Positions 21,530-34,853 of a DNA stretch of 64,000 bases are shown one piece after another. The position numbers and the translations under genes are program-made. Each line of letters begins with the position of its first letter. Within the stretch, counting starts at the first letter, position 1. Under the pieces are notes generated by a model. That model searched no databases, was not told the origin of the DNA, and saw nothing but the letters and a program-made list of their open reading frames with translations. The stretch spans positions 565,127,469 to 565,191,468 of the forward strand of contig CM046876.1 in assembly GCA_025667525.1 (NCBI GenBank). Direction: 5' to 3'. The DNA is from Glebionis coronaria (lineage: Eukaryota > Streptophyta > Magnoliopsida > Asterales > Asteraceae).

Positions 21530-24390
21530 TGTGAGACCCCCAAAATCTGACATGGAACAACTAGGCAACGAGGGGGTAACACGTCAAAGTACAAGAAATA
21601 ATGAATTATAGTTCATACAAAGCTGACAAAATAAAAACATGTATATTACATCATAAAAGGTCAGAGTTTTTAAACATAGGTCCGAGAGTTTTAGAAGCGG
21701 AAAATTATATTATTTCGTCTCGATTTATAACATAAAGTTGCCCAAAAGATAGAATAAACTCATGACAGTTTTTACTTTAAAAAAGTCTTATAAAATCATC
21801 ACAGAAATCTCCAAGCTGCGATAATATCCTGCGGGCTCCCATCCAAGCAAAGCTAAGTAATAATACCTGAGATTAAACATGTAAAATCGTCAACACAAAG
21901 TTGAGTGATATTCATAGGTTAGCAATAAGGATGTGGAACACAAGCATTAATTTGTAAACAAGAAATAGGGGAAAATGGTTACGTACGATAACCATATTCC
22001 GAAACATTATTATTATTGTTTAGTTCATGAACCGAAGGTTAACTCAGTGTAAGTTCCTCTAGTCAGTATTCAGCCTAAATACTCAAGTGATAAACAAATA
22101 TTAGTGCGTCAAGGTAATCGGGACGGGGATAGTCAATCCCAATGGATCCACCCACAACATTCGCGCTTGGTAGCAGGATTAATTAACGGTTCATAATCAA
22201 TGAGAGGCAACTTAAGGCTAAAGACTAAAAGAAATAATATCAATGAAAATTAGTTGGAAATCCACAAGTTCTATAAAGCATACAATTTCTGGATAACATA
22301 CAAGTTGAGGATAGCACACAGTTTTTAAATGGTTGTTTTCCACCATGTAAAATCTCACCCCGTGTTTAGAAACCATGTACAAGTAAAAAGGGGCTATGAA
22401 CTCACCTTAGCCACGTGGTAAGTCAATCACGGTACTCAGCAACTGAGTAGAAACAATGGTAGTGAGACGATCACCGACGATATGGATGCCCGGGGAAACA
22501 CGAAAACCGCAACCTATCAAAATAAGGCGCGCGTTAAGACTCGAACTCAAATATCAATATGTACCAAATATAATAAGTCTAAAATGTTTTCAAAGTATTC
22601 ATGTTTCAAAACAATTGACACGAACCAAATGAATTCATACTAACCATTTATTCCAACACTATACGTTAAAACACTTGAACACTTGAAGTCGACTCGTCAT
22701 AAGACGCCAAGTCAATGCGAGTCAAACTATCCTTTTACATCGCTCGGACCAGTAGCTAAGTCATTTATATAATGACTAAGCACTTGAGTAAGTCACCATG
22801 TCCGATGGTGAATACTCAAACTCACGCAACACAAGCACTGAACTATGTGTCTAAAATTAAAATCAGCAAGTACACCCCGAATGTACACACCGATATATCC
22901 TATCTAAACTTGTCTGTTTTAGATGAAAATTGGTGTCAAGGTCACTTAAGTATAAGACCTCACCAAAGTTTGAGCCAAAGTTCACACTTTAAAATCCATC
23001 ACCTCGACACTATACTCGACCCTAAAATTTGGGACAGAATTGTATACTTGTTTTATAAAACCGTTTGGACCACTTTAAAAGTACTAACTCGACAATCCGT
23101 CTTTTGAAACCACTACTAGACTCATCAAACTAAGTTTGTAAACTTTGAAAACCAGTAGTATCAACTATCTAACCAAGCCTAAAGTCCCCGAGAGTCGACC
23201 CAAAATCAACCACAATTTCGGATTGTGCCGACTTGCGTCTCCCGGTACATGAAAACTAAAACTAGCATAACTTTTGACTCGTAATGACTTAGAAGCTCTA
23301 TCTTATACCAAAACGAGCGTCTCGGAAAACTCTACAACAATATCAAATAATATCAGCCTTTATCAAACCTTAAACCCACGAAAAATCTGATAAAGCCCTG
23401 CTGTCCCAAATTATACTTTTAGAAAACAAGTCAAATCAATTTTTCAACCAAAACCACTCATTCCCATACCTATAGAATCACTCTACTATCATACCCATCA
23501 ACCAAACAATCCTAAAAACACTTGTATGCAAAATTTAACAAAAACCCAAGATTAAAAACACAACCTTTAAAGATCAAAAAATGATGATCTTACCAAGATC
23601 ATCACATGCATGGTGTTTTAAACATCATCCAACCACAAAATTATAAAATCTTTGAAAAAATGATGCATGTATGAAATTTTTGTATATATAGAATCATCAC
23701 AAGATTTTAGGAATGGGTCTTGATTTTGTTTTGATTGATTCATGGTAGAAATCAAGATTTTAGGGGTGTTTTGGAGCTAAGGGTGGCGGCAAAAATGATG
23801 GTGGAGAGGAGGGTGGTGTAAATTTTGGTTAAATTATGTTATGTGTGAGTGTTGGTGGAAGAAAAATAGGTTTTTGTATGATTGGTAGTGAAGGGGCTAG
23901 ATTTGCCAAGTTTTGAAACTTGTGGACTTAAAACAATTAATAGTTTTAAAGGGTAGAAAATGGTTATTGGTAAATACTAAAAATATTTACGGGGCTCGGG
24001 TTTCGTAAAAATACTTTTCAAAAGTTACAATGCATCATAAAAATGATTATATGATTTCCCGACACGACTTAGTACGTAATTAAAACGACATCATCGAAAT
24101 ATTAATTATCGAAACAATCGATAATAAAGTGTAAAATTTTGGGCATCCGTCGGATGATTTTAAATCAAAAACTTTGATTTAAATTAAATATGGAAAAATA
24201 AAATAAGAATTTTATAATTCCAGATAAAATATTGTCAATGAACAGAAAATACTTTAAAAGTATAATTTATTTAAAATTTAAGAATCTCAGGATTTACATA
24301 TAACAATACAAGAAAACGTAATACATTGGAAAATTCAAGAAGCACGAATAAAAAGAATAAAATAATGCTGGGAAAGTACGGGTTCTCACA
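21530..24390 (-). repeat. LARD 3' LTR (2861 bp)
   Basis: It aligns with 28650-31484 throughout. It keeps about 96 bp (near 22885-22980) that the other LTR lacks, and lacks about 67 bp that the other has at 31181-31248. Confidence 0.9.
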
Positions 24391-24406
24391 GTCTTCCCCC
24401 CTAAAG
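24391..24406 (-). other. LARD polypurine tract
   Basis: On the minus strand TTTAGGGGGGAAGAC sits directly before the 3' LTR, the expected place for the plus-strand priming site. It supports the minus orientation. Confidence 0.75.
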
Positions 24407-27400
24407 GAACTCTGGTCCCTCAGAGTTCTCCTGGAAACAGTAGAAGATGCAAAATAGAGGAGGTACCAAAGTGTAGAACAAAGTCGTTGCTTCCCAGGTA
24501 ATTTCCGTACCACGACGAATCTTAACGTTTAGAATTCACTATGATTTAGTTTCTTAGCTCCTTTTCGAATAAATGATCAAACTCGAATTAGTATAACGAC
24601 CTTTCAATACGGAGATATTCAAAAGATAGAATCAACACAAGAATCGCTTAAACGGATAAAGTGCGATAAGATGAACCAAAATTGTTAACCAACAAGGGGT
24701 CGCAAATCGTGCAACTTTAAAACGTGACAATCTTAAAATGTAAGAATCTATTACAAGAGAAATAGAAGGGAAAAAGGAATTACATATGATCATTTAAAAT
24801 ACAAGTTGTCATAGTCGGTTGTCTAGGATTTTGGGATTACTTTAAAACTCAGTTTAAATAGTGATTTTGATCAGCTTAAGAGCTTTTCGGGTGACTGTAT
24901 GAAATTATTGTTAAGACTCAGGTTTAACGTTACCATTAGGAAAAATCAGATTTTCCAAGTTATTTAGAATCATTGTTAGAAATTATAAATTAATTTAATA
25001 ATTTCATTATATTGACAGTAAAGTACGATATAATCAAATACTTTAAAAGATACAGCTTAATATCCTTTTTAAATACTAGTTATAAATTTACCAAAGATGG
25101 TATATAGATCCGGTACTTAACTTGAAACAGTTATTTTGGTAACTTAAACATTTGATAAAATGTAAAACGTTCATAAAAATTAATAATAATTTTTAGAAAT
25201 TCAAGAAAGTGTTTAAGATATCACACGATGAACACGTAACATTTTCTGGTTTTCAAAAAGGTGACAAGACTGCAACGAATATGAGACATATAAAGGTCAA
25301 TAATTTGTATACGAGCAATAACACAAGGGAATAAAACGAAAGTCGTATCAATTCTTAACAAACGTGATAGAATAGATGCGTCGATGATGAAAGTAATAAG
25401 AAACAAAGGATTATAGCAAGTGATCACTTCTTGAGTGCAGTTGGTGACACCAATAACAACTTATTAAGTTCTCGGTGGTGGATACACGATCGAAATAGAA
25501 AAGCCACACAGCGAATTTTTGAATCAAAGAAAATTCTAAAGAAGTCACTTGAGAGTAATTCAAGTAAGATGAACAACATTAGCAATGAGAGGTGAAATCA
25601 ATACGTGGTTCACACGAATGAATTTCAAGACGATAGTGTCTAACACATATCATGACAGTTACACGAAATCATCGTTCACGTCCAGTCATAAATCATTAAT
25701 CACGTCCAGAGACGTTTCGAAGGTCTACCAAAAGAGACAGAGAAGGTCGATTGATGTAGATGCATAACAATGTTGAAACTTTCAAGTCTGGTATCAATGG
25801 TAATAATTTAGACAAGTGGTAACGAGAATTGTATCATGAGGGTGATGAGGTAACAAGTAAAACAAATATTGTTGGGTAAGAATAGGTGCTTGAGGCATGT
25901 ACTTCGTTTCAAGAAAAGATAAGGGTTCATATGTGTATGTCGTGAACTGTTGATACTCGCATAAGAAGTAAAAGTTTTCTAAACTTTATTTTATCAAAAA
26001 TTTTAAGGAACATAGTTAAAAAGTTGATTCTTGGTTAAATATTTAAGGTGACTACTATTCGGCCTTGCATGGCTCCTTCTAAATTAAGCAGAGGTGATCA
26101 GGCCATGCATAATTTAGGACTAGCAATGCGATGCTCAGCTTCGTCAAACCAGTATTTCATATCATATGATTTAAAATATGTACATAATAGCATTTGTAAA
26201 AACAAGAATCAAAATAACATATGAAACTTTTCGCCTATAAGTTACGAGCTAACTGTTTAATCAACAATTTGTATAGTTACAAGGGTTCTTTATAAGAGCG
26301 TATTAGAACAATTTGTGAAAATACATTGTAAAATTAATATAAATTAATTTTTTAAGATAGCATTCAATTATTTAAGAAAGTCCAAATGAAACCTTTTGTA
26401 AAATGATTCGCAACCAAGACCAGTTTGAGTTTATATGGTAACATGACAATATTTTATAAAGTAGCGAGTGGGTTACAAGAGGGAAATAAGGAGTAGTTCA
26501 AGACAGTCAACGAAATGGTTACAAGGTGATAAGGTTTCAAGAGGTTTAGCCGAAATCGTCAAGAGACACTTGCCAAAATGATAACGAACGTTATGAAAGC
26601 AAGATCTTCAACCTCGATCCGGATCTGTGGTACGATAGAAGCAGAGAAAGAAAATAGAATGACAAATAAGTCATAAATAAAAGAAAGGATAAAGGAATCC
26701 ATATGTGTTCACATCGTAATTTATTTGACAAAAATACACTTTTAAAAAAGTAGAACATCAGTTTGTCAAATCACTTGGTGCCTAAAAGTTCAAGATTTAT
26801 GTACGACCGAGCTCAAGTTACTGTTTGTAAACGTTTTCAAACGCAACCAATGTTTCATGGTTGTAAAATGTTATTAGTTACAATTTTACGAGCTCACACG
26901 AAAATAAAATGCTTCAAACCATGTTTTTTAACTTCTATCAGTTTTGACCTTTTTAGTCCATTTTGACTTTGGGATTGACTTGACCCATTGACTCACTAAA
27001 TGATATTTTTAAGACTCAAAGTCTAATGAAATTCGATGTAAAACGATGTTTTGAACTACTTTCTAGTTTTACTCGAGACTTGAAAGGAATCAGAAATGGA
27101 TGAAAATGCCCTTGCATTAAATATATCAACAAAATGATATTTTAGAAATACACAGAAATAAGTTCTTAAATTTTACCATCCCAAATGAGTGTAACTTGAT
27201 CGATTTCAATGTTTACTTGGTAAAATATTGTGTCCTAAACGAACGTCTCAACAGGTAAAAAAAAGAAATATATTTTTATGTCTAAGGTTATAAAAATATT
27301 TTCTCGACACTGTTAAATTCCCTGTAAAGTTTCTGTACAAAGTATATTTTTCGACACAGCTTGAAATTAAATCCAATTTCATAATAACCCAGAATTAATG

Positions 27401-28632
27401 TACACACAAGACTTGTGGATTCCATAAAGACGAAAGAGAATAAACTGTATAGTTAATCATGTAAAGAAAACATAGTATAAACATGGTTCAAGAATGTCAA
27501 CGATAATCTGAGAGATAAAAAACGATGCATGACATCCGTGTCTTAGATATCATAATGCAATGCAGGAAGGTCTCTAGGCGGTATGATTTTTCAAAATCAC
27601 AAGACATATCGAGAAAGAAATAAAATATTAACAAGTCACACTCCTGAGGCGAGGAGGTTTAATGAAAAAGGGAGGATACAAGTAGGATCGTATTCCAAAA
27701 AATCGTCACATAATAAATGACGATCATGTGTTCAAGGTATAACGGATGTTGTAAGTCGAAGTTGAAACATAGAATGGTCAATGAAATAAGATGTAATCCA
27801 TGTACAAGTGTCGTGTAAAACGGTGGCGTAAAGGTAAATCAAGATTATGAAGACCCACAATATTATTCAGGTACTGATTCAACGAATGCTTCGAGATGTG
27901 TGACTCACATGGTGTCCTTTAGTCTTTTTCGGAGACACATTAAGCTACATAATGGTCTATAGACTAGACATTCAATTATGAATGGTCGGAAAGAAAATCT
28001 GCGTATCTAAATAGGTATCTTAAAAGAGTTGAACAATGAAAGCAACACGCACGGTAGTAAAATGAAAATCAGGAGTTTTATCGAAAACAACACTTATTCA
28101 ATCCTGAACAATGGTATCGCGAGAGTATACACGACATGTAACAGTGAGCTGAGAAAAACAGACGGTTCAAAACGAACGAGTATACGAAGTCAGTCGTATC
28201 ACGCATAAATCAAATAGCAATAGTACTCAGAAGAATGAGTATGAAAAGTCGGCAGTACACGCGCTCTGAATACAAGTATGTAACGTCATAACGATATAAA
28301 ATCATCGTAACCAGATCAGTTCACAAGAACAAGAATTCCAGAAATACAGTAAGAGCAAATGTAATCACAGTAATATCGAATGATAATCCATGAAGCACAT
28401 AGGCTTTGAAAAGACAGTAATTATCGTCATTAGGGTAACGTAATATTTAAGCATGTAATCAGGAGATGAAATACTACAACGATAATCAAAAGTAAATAAT
28501 AAGGATTATAGAGTTACCCGCGCAGATATCGAACAACATTGGCAGATTATGTGCCTGACACTTAAAACATGAAATATTTGAACTTTCGGTTATAGACTAA
28601 GTTTTGAAAAACGACTCAGTTCCCTATAACCA
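24407..28632 (-). other. LARD interior without coding capacity
   Basis: About 4.2 kb of AT-rich sequence with no gag, protease, RT, RNase H or integrase motif in any frame I examined, and no tandem array of note. Possible packaging or dimerisation signals cannot be seen by eye. Confidence 0.7.
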
Positions 28633-28646
28633 CCGCTCTGATACCA
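28633..28646 (-). other. LARD primer binding site (initiator tRNA-Met type)
   Basis: Minus-strand TGGTATCAGAGCGG starts 3 nt inside the 5' LTR end. It is an exact match to the common plant tRNA-Met PBS. Confidence 0.88.
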
Positions 28647-28649
28647 CTC

Positions 28650-31484
28650 TGTGAGACCCCCAAAATCTGACATGGAACAACTAGGCAACGAGGGGGTAAC
28701 ACGTCATAGTACAAGAAACAATGAATTATAGTTCATACAAAGCTGCCGAAATAAAAACATGTACATTACATCATAAAAGGTCAGAGTTTTTAAACATAGG
28801 TCCCAGATTTTTAGAAGCGGAAAATTATATTATTTCGTCTCGATTTATAACATAAAGTTGCCCAAAAGATAGAATAAACTCATGACAGTTTTTACTAAAA
28901 AACAGTCTTATAAAATCATCACAGAAATCTCCAAGCTGCGATAATATCCTGCGGGCTCCCATCCAAGCAAAGCTAAGTAATAATACCTGAGATTAAACAT
29001 GTAAAATCGTCAACACAAAGTTGAGTGATATTCATAGGTTTAGCAATAAGGATGTGGAACACAAGCATTCATTTGTAAACAAGAAATAGGGGAAAATGGT
29101 TACGTACGATAACCATAATTCGAAACATTATTATTGTTGTTTAGTTCATGAACCGAAGCTTAACTCAGTGTAAGTTCCTCTAGTCAGTATTCAGCCTAAA
29201 TACTCAAGTGATAAACAAATATTAGTGCGTCAAGGTAATCGGGACGGGGATAGTCAATCCCGATGGATCCACCCACAACATTCGTGCTTGGTAGCAGGAT
29301 TAATTAACGGTTCATGATCAATGAGACGCAACTTAAGGCTAAAGACTAAAAGCAATAATATCAATGAAAATCAGTTGGAAATCCTCAAGTTCTGGAAAGC
29401 ATACAAATTCTGGATAACATACAAGTTGAGGATAGCACACAGTTTTTAAATGGTTGTGTTCCACCATGTAAAATCTCACCCCGTGTTTAGAAACCATTTA
29501 CAAGTAAAAAGGGACTATGAACTCACCTTAGCCATGTGGTAAGTCAATCACGGTACTCAGTAACTGAGTAGAAATAATGGTAGTGAGACGATCACCGACG
29601 ATATGGATGCCCGGGGAAAAACGAAAACCGCAACCTATCAAAATAAGGCGCGCGTTAAGACTCGAACTCAAATATCGATATGTACCAAATATAATAAGTC
29701 TCAAATGTTTTCAAAGTATTCATGTTTCAAAACAATTGACACGAACCAAATGAATTCATACTAACCATTTATTCCAACACTACACGTTAAAATACTTGCA
29801 CACTTGAAGTCGACCCGTCATAAGACGCCAAGTCAACGCAAGTCAAACTATCCTTTTACATAAATCGGACCAGTAGCTAAGTCATTTATATAATGACTAA
29901 GCACTTGAGTAAGTCACCATGTCCGATAGTGAATACTCAAACTCACGCAACACAAGCATTGAACTATGTGTCCAAAATTAAAATCAGCAAGTACACCCCG
30001 AATGTTCACACTTTATAATCCATCAGCTCGACACTATACTCGACCCTAAAATTTGGGACAGAATTGTATACTTGTTTTATAAAACCGTTTGGACCATTTT
30101 AAAAGTACTAACTCGACAATCCGTCTTTTGAAACCACTACTAGACTCATCAAACTAAGTTTGTAAACTTTGAAAACCAGTAGTATCAACTATCTAACCAA
30201 GCCTAAAGTCCCCGAGAGTCGACCCAAAATCAGCCACAATTTCGGATTGTGCCGACTTGCGTCTCCCGGCACACGAATACTAAAACTAGCATAACTTTTT
30301 ACTCGTAATGACTTAGAAGCTCTATCTTATACCAAAACGAGCGTCTCGGAAAACTCTACAACAATATCAAATAATATCAACCTTTATCAGACCTTAAACC
30401 CACGAAAAATCTGATAAAGCCCTGCTGTCCCAAATTATACTTTTAGAAAACAAGTCAAATCAATTTTTTAACCAAAACCACTCATTCCCATACCTATAGA
30501 ATCACTCTACTATCATAACCATCAACCAAACACTCCTAAAAACACTTGTATTCAAAATTTAACAAAAACCCAAGATTAAAAACACAACCTTTAAAGATCA
30601 AAAAGTGATGATCTTACCAAGATCATCACATGCATGGTGTTTTAAACATCATCCAACCACAAAATTATAAAATCTTGAAAACATGATGCATGTATGAAAT
30701 TTTTGTATAGATAGAATCATCACAAGATTTTAGGAATGGGTCTTGATTTTGTTTTGATTGATTCATGGTAGAAATCAAGAGTTTAGGGGTGTTTTGGAGC
30801 TAAGGGTGGCGGCAAAAATGGTGGTGGAGAGGAGGGTGGTGTAAATTTTGGTTAAATTATGTTATGTGTGTGTGTTGGTGGAAGAAAAAAATAGGTTTTT
30901 ATATGATTGGTAATGGAAGGGCTAGATTTGCCAAGTTTTGAAACTTGTGTGACTTAAAACAATTAATAGTTTTAAATGGTAGAAAATGGTTATTGGTAAA
31001 TATTGAAAATATTTACGGGGCTCGGGTTTCGTAAAAATACTTTTCAAAAGTTACAATGCATCATAAAAATGATTATATGATTTCCCGACACGACTTAGTA
31101 CGTAATTAAAATGATATCAACGAAAATATTAATTATCAAAACAATCGATAATAAAGTGTAAAATTTTGGGCATCCGTCGGTATCGCGATCATTAGGAATT
31201 CTCGTTGTATATTGATTTTGAATAAACTCGTTGTAAAACGCACACGGGTGATTTTAAATCAAAAACTTTGATTTAAATTAAATATGGAAAAATAAAATAA
31301 GAATTTTATAATTCCAGATAAAATATTGTCATTGAACAGAAAATACTTTAAAAGTATAATTTATTTAAAATTTAAGAATCTCAGGATTTACATATAACAA
31401 TACAAGAAAACGTAATACATTGGAAAATTCAAGAAGCACGAATAAAAAGAATAAAATAATGCTGGGAAAGTACGGGCTCTCACA
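28650..31484 (-). repeat. LARD 5' LTR (2835 bp)
   Basis: Same ends as the 3' LTR. It has a deletion near 30005 between short direct repeats (TCACAC/ACACAC context) and an extra ~67 bp at 31181-31248. It is flanked outside by the target duplication ATCCG. Confidence 0.9.
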
Positions 31485-31712
31485 ATCCGGACCTCTCATT
31501 CCTTTTCCTTTAATAAATCCAGTTAAGTCCTTTCAGTCATGTCACGTTCCATGTCCTCTTCAGCCATGTCACGTTACATGATCATTTCAGTCATGTCAGG
31601 TTTATACCTATCAACAACATTATGTCTTAATTAGAAGACAAATTATCCATCAGCTTATTTGTCTTTTCAGTTTACGTGTTCTTTTAGTTCTTATAACTTC
31701 ATCAGCCTATTA

Positions 31713-31900
31713 CCTTTAATTCGAGGACGGAATTCTCCTTTTTAGAGGGGAAGAATTGTAAAACCATAGCATTATCGCATCCTTAATTCGAGGAAGAATT
31801 GTCTTTGTTAGAGGGGAAGAATTGTAAACCCGCAGCATTATCGTGTCCCTAATTTGCGGATGAATTATTTATTTTTTTAGAGGGGAAGAGTTGTAAAACC
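31713..31900 (+). repeat. Three tandem copies of the polypurine-tract/LTR junction unit
   Basis: Units at about 31713-31780, 31781-31845 and 31846-31900 share TTAATTCGAGGA(A/C)GAATT..., then (T)TAGAGGGGAAGA, then (A/G)TTGTAAAACC. The first two also share GCATTATCG. Each carries a polypurine tract (AGAGGGGAAGA at about 31744, 31810 and 31880). Only the third is followed by full LTR sequence. Confidence 0.8.
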
Positions 31901-34478
31901 CGTATTTAAAATCCGCGAATATTAAATATACGTAGTCTCAACTTTAATTAAATGTTACGAAAATTAATTAGTCAGAAAATAATTAATAAAGGTCAAAAAA
32001 TATTACGTAAGTATTTATACGTAATTATTTATTCGAAAATAAATATTCAGAAAATTAATGGCTACGTAAGTATTTATTCATAAAATAAATATTACAAATC
32101 TCGAGTCACGAACTAATAACACGGACGTCTAAAGTAATAATTGGAACGGAAACGAAATATTAATATGTGTGTGTTAATGGCTGGCGGCCATATTAGAACA
32201 AGGAAAGGAAGAATGGGCTTTGGAAGCCCGGCCCATTTGTTGTAAAAAAAATACTGGAGTTACCCCTCTATGTCAAACAGCAAACAAAAAAAAACAAATC
32301 TAGGGTTTTCTCTTTTAGGGGCCGACGACAGGAAGCAAAACAAAAAGGGGTTTTGATATTTTTTTCTATCATTCAGTTGTTGTATGTTCCATGTACCCTA
32401 ATCACATAAAGGTAAACATTTCTTAATCACTCTCATCAATCCCGAATCTTTGCTGTTAATTCTTGAATACGGGTTGGATCATAAACATGTTAAAATTATT
32501 AATCAAGTCAGGTTTTGGAGTTTTGATCATGAAAACCGAGAGTTATTAAACTCTCGGTGGTGTTTTATGGATGACCAGCCGAGACTTCAAGTCTCGGTGG
32601 TGTCTTATTCTGACCAGCCATAAAACAGAAACCAAACAGGGGGCGTTTGGGATTAGTCATAGGGTATGTTTGGTATTAACAGTGGGTATAAAAACATGAA
32701 CAGTGGGAACAGGAAGCCAAACGGGGGAAACAAAGCATAAGCAGTGGGAAACATATAACTACCAGTGGGAACCACTGGGCTACCTGTGGGAACCACCATG
32801 GCAGCAGTGGCTGCCGGCTGAAGCCGGTGGCTACTGTTAGTTGCCAGCAAGTGGGGGACACAACCAAAGGGGCTGTTGGGCTCGGTTTAGGCTTGACCCG
32901 AGACATGAATGTCTCGGGAGGGTTTTGACACGAGTTCGGGTTACGCGGTTACGCGTAAATTAACAAAGGGCGTTTGGTTTAACTTTCTTTCAAATTAAAG
33001 CTTTGATTTTAGTTATTTAAATGAATAATCAAGTATAATTATTTACTTTAATTTAATTCACTTTTATTAAATTAACCGCGTTCTATTAGTTATTTATTTA
33101 ACACTTGATTATTAGGTAATGATTAATTATTTATGAAAACATTTTTTAGAAACGTTCTATTTTAGGAAACTTTTTAATTTTAGAAACTTTATATTTATAG
33201 CAGGTTACTGGTTATAGTAATACCAGAAAAGACATTTCACAGTAATCAAGAATACAGTATAAAAATTAATCAGTATTGTTATCGAATAGTCAGAACTTAT
33301 CAGATTATATACAAACAGTAATATAAGAAAAAAATAAATCAAACTGAGAACAGTTAAGATCAACAAAAATAAACCGATATCAGGCAACTCATTTCACGTC
33401 CCTTATTTATGTAGTAACCGTGAAGTCAGCGTAGATCCTTTAGCTTTCATTCGTATTTCATTACTGGACACGAGGTACGGATTTTCCGTCCTTTTAGTAA
33501 GGACTTCCTTTCTATGCATGATTAGGATTCCCCGTCTGTAGCCAAATGTTTTCCCAAGTATATGTTATAAATTATCAGAAGTTATTTTAATCACTAAGAT
33601 ATTTCCTGAGCCTTATATATAAGCATGACCAGTTAGTTGTACTAGTTACGGAGGTACCGTAACCATGACACTTGAGGCACTGGTGTCATGACTCACCTGT
33701 AGGAGAGTGATATCCTGCAGCGTCCCATTCAGCTCAGCTTGGCCATTTTATCAGTATTATTAGTGGGGCGTATGGATGCATCCTAAGCTTATCAGTTTAC
33801 AGTTTTCAGGTGAATATGGTGTGTGCTCTACATCCTTCACATTAGAGTTGATCCCTCCACCCAGCACATTATTTAGAGGTCACCCCTCTACAGCATGACG
33901 AGGTCACCCCTCCATTTATTCATGCAGCAGTTGTTACAGCACATGACCTATATAAGCTCTTGGCAGTTAAAATACAGTAAATGCATGTTTTCATATTTAA
34001 CAGATAACATTTCAACTTTATTATTTATAAATCAGACTTTTCAGATTATACATAGATTTCTGCTGCAACTTTACTTATCAGTCTTACAGCTTCAGTATTT
34101 TACCATCTGCTTCATTTCAGTATTTCTTATCATGCTTTATATCCGTTCACTGGGCGTTATGCTCAGCCTTAGTTCCTTTCATGTTCTAACGGCAGGTACA
34201 CCAGAACGCTCTTAGGATTCTTAGAGCATGTGCATTGGATGGAAGCTATCCAGACTTCTTACTTTATACACTTCTTATATTATTCTGCTTATTTGGACAT
34301 TGTTTAGTCCTTTCCTTCAGTATTTTATTTTTCATGTTTTGAGCTTATGTTTGGATTACCGATGTTTGATTCCGGTATTTCCTTTATGGTCAGTTAATGT
34401 TTTAGGACATTTACCTTATGCTTTGATGACGCGCCATAAGTACACGTAACGGTCCACTTATCCAAGTGGGGTGCTACA
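31892..34478 (+). repeat. Gypsy-2 3' LTR (about 2587 bp)
   Basis: Starts TGTAAAACCCG after the last polypurine tract and ends GGGGTGCTACA. No second copy is in the window, so the right end rests on the CA terminus and the change of sequence character. It contains three perfect hairpins (32536, 32579 and 32897) and no protein-coding motif. The internal open frames, such as 33895-34215, look accidental. Confidence 0.7.
32536..32918 (+). repeat. Three related perfect hairpins in the Gypsy-2 LTR
   Basis: Stems CCGAGAGTT/AACTCTCGG (32536-32557), CCGAGACTT/AAGTCTCGG (32579-32597) and CCCGAGACAT/ATGTCTCGGG (32897-32918). Bases change between copies but pairing is kept. The first two are each followed by GGTGGTGT(T/C)TTAT...GACCAGCC, so they belong to a short tandem duplication. 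Confidence 0.8.
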
Positions 34479-34853
34479 AGGACCCTTATATGATGATGGA
34501 GATATTGGTGTTGATGAAGTTAGTAGCGCACTAGACGGTGTTTTCGATATTGGTTAGAGTAATATGGAAGGCATGAAAGTTTGTAGTTGGTTTGGCCAAT
34601 TTTCAGAAAATAAAGGAAGTGTGGAAGAGGTTGGAGGTGGTAGTTTTGATGATCATTTGAATGAAATAAATTTTAATCTAAACAAGAAATTAAGGGAAAA
34701 TGGGGTTAGTCCTATACTCACTTCTTTGGTCGCTCATGAAAGTTCGCGAGTTCGTCAACTATGGGAAAGAATTGGTGTCGGTGATGTTTAGGAGCTCGCG
34801 GATAATGGGTGCATCTACAAATATGTTCAAACGAAGGCGTTGGTATGGATTTC
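34479..34853 (+). pseudogene. Unrecognised coding remnant left of Copia-3 (possible Gypsy-3 interior)
   Basis: An open frame at 34564-34791 reads MEGMKVCSWFGQFSENKG and ends with SSRVRQLWERIGVGDV before a stop; the same frame is partly open on both sides. I do not recognise the protein. It is interrupted by Copia-3 at 34854, and sequence beyond the element resumes at 47047 with gypsy-like 3'-end sequence, so it may be decayed interior of the same retroelement. A host-gene fragment is the alternative. Confidence 0.35.

Larger units (their letters stand above)
21530..31484 (-). mobile_element. Non-coding LTR element, LARD-like (9.96 kb)
   Basis: Two long LTRs (21530-24390 and 28650-31484) flank 4.26 kb of interior. 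Both LTRs begin TGTGAGACCCCC and end TCTCACA on the plus strand. A perfect 5-bp target duplication ATCCG flanks the unit (21525-21529, 31485-31489). The PBS and polypurine tract place the sense strand on minus. No gag or pol motif and no open frame above about 80 codons occurs in the interior. This fits a large retrotransposon derivative that needs proteins from an autonomous partner, plausibly a gypsy chromovirus, judging by the long LTRs and the tRNA-Met PBS. Confidence 0.92.
31490..34478 (+). mobile_element. Gypsy-2: chromovirus-like (Tekay-type) remnant with 3' LTR
   Basis: Plus-strand Ty3/gypsy remnant. Around 31720-31762 the translation FEDGILLFRGEEL followed by a stop looks like the C-terminus of plant chromovirus polyproteins, which typically end just before the polypurine tract and LTR. 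A long LTR with TG/CA ends follows at 31892-34478. RT, integrase and the 5' LTR are not seen; the upstream part is cut by the LARD and, before 20448, by Copia-2. Lineage assignment is by general resemblance only. Confidence 0.65.

Noticed and set aside
32653..32906. Two minus-strand frames rich in Pro, Phe and Thr within the Gypsy-2 LTR
   Set aside because: They come from short CAGTGGGAAC-type repeats in the LTR; no start context or homology recognised.
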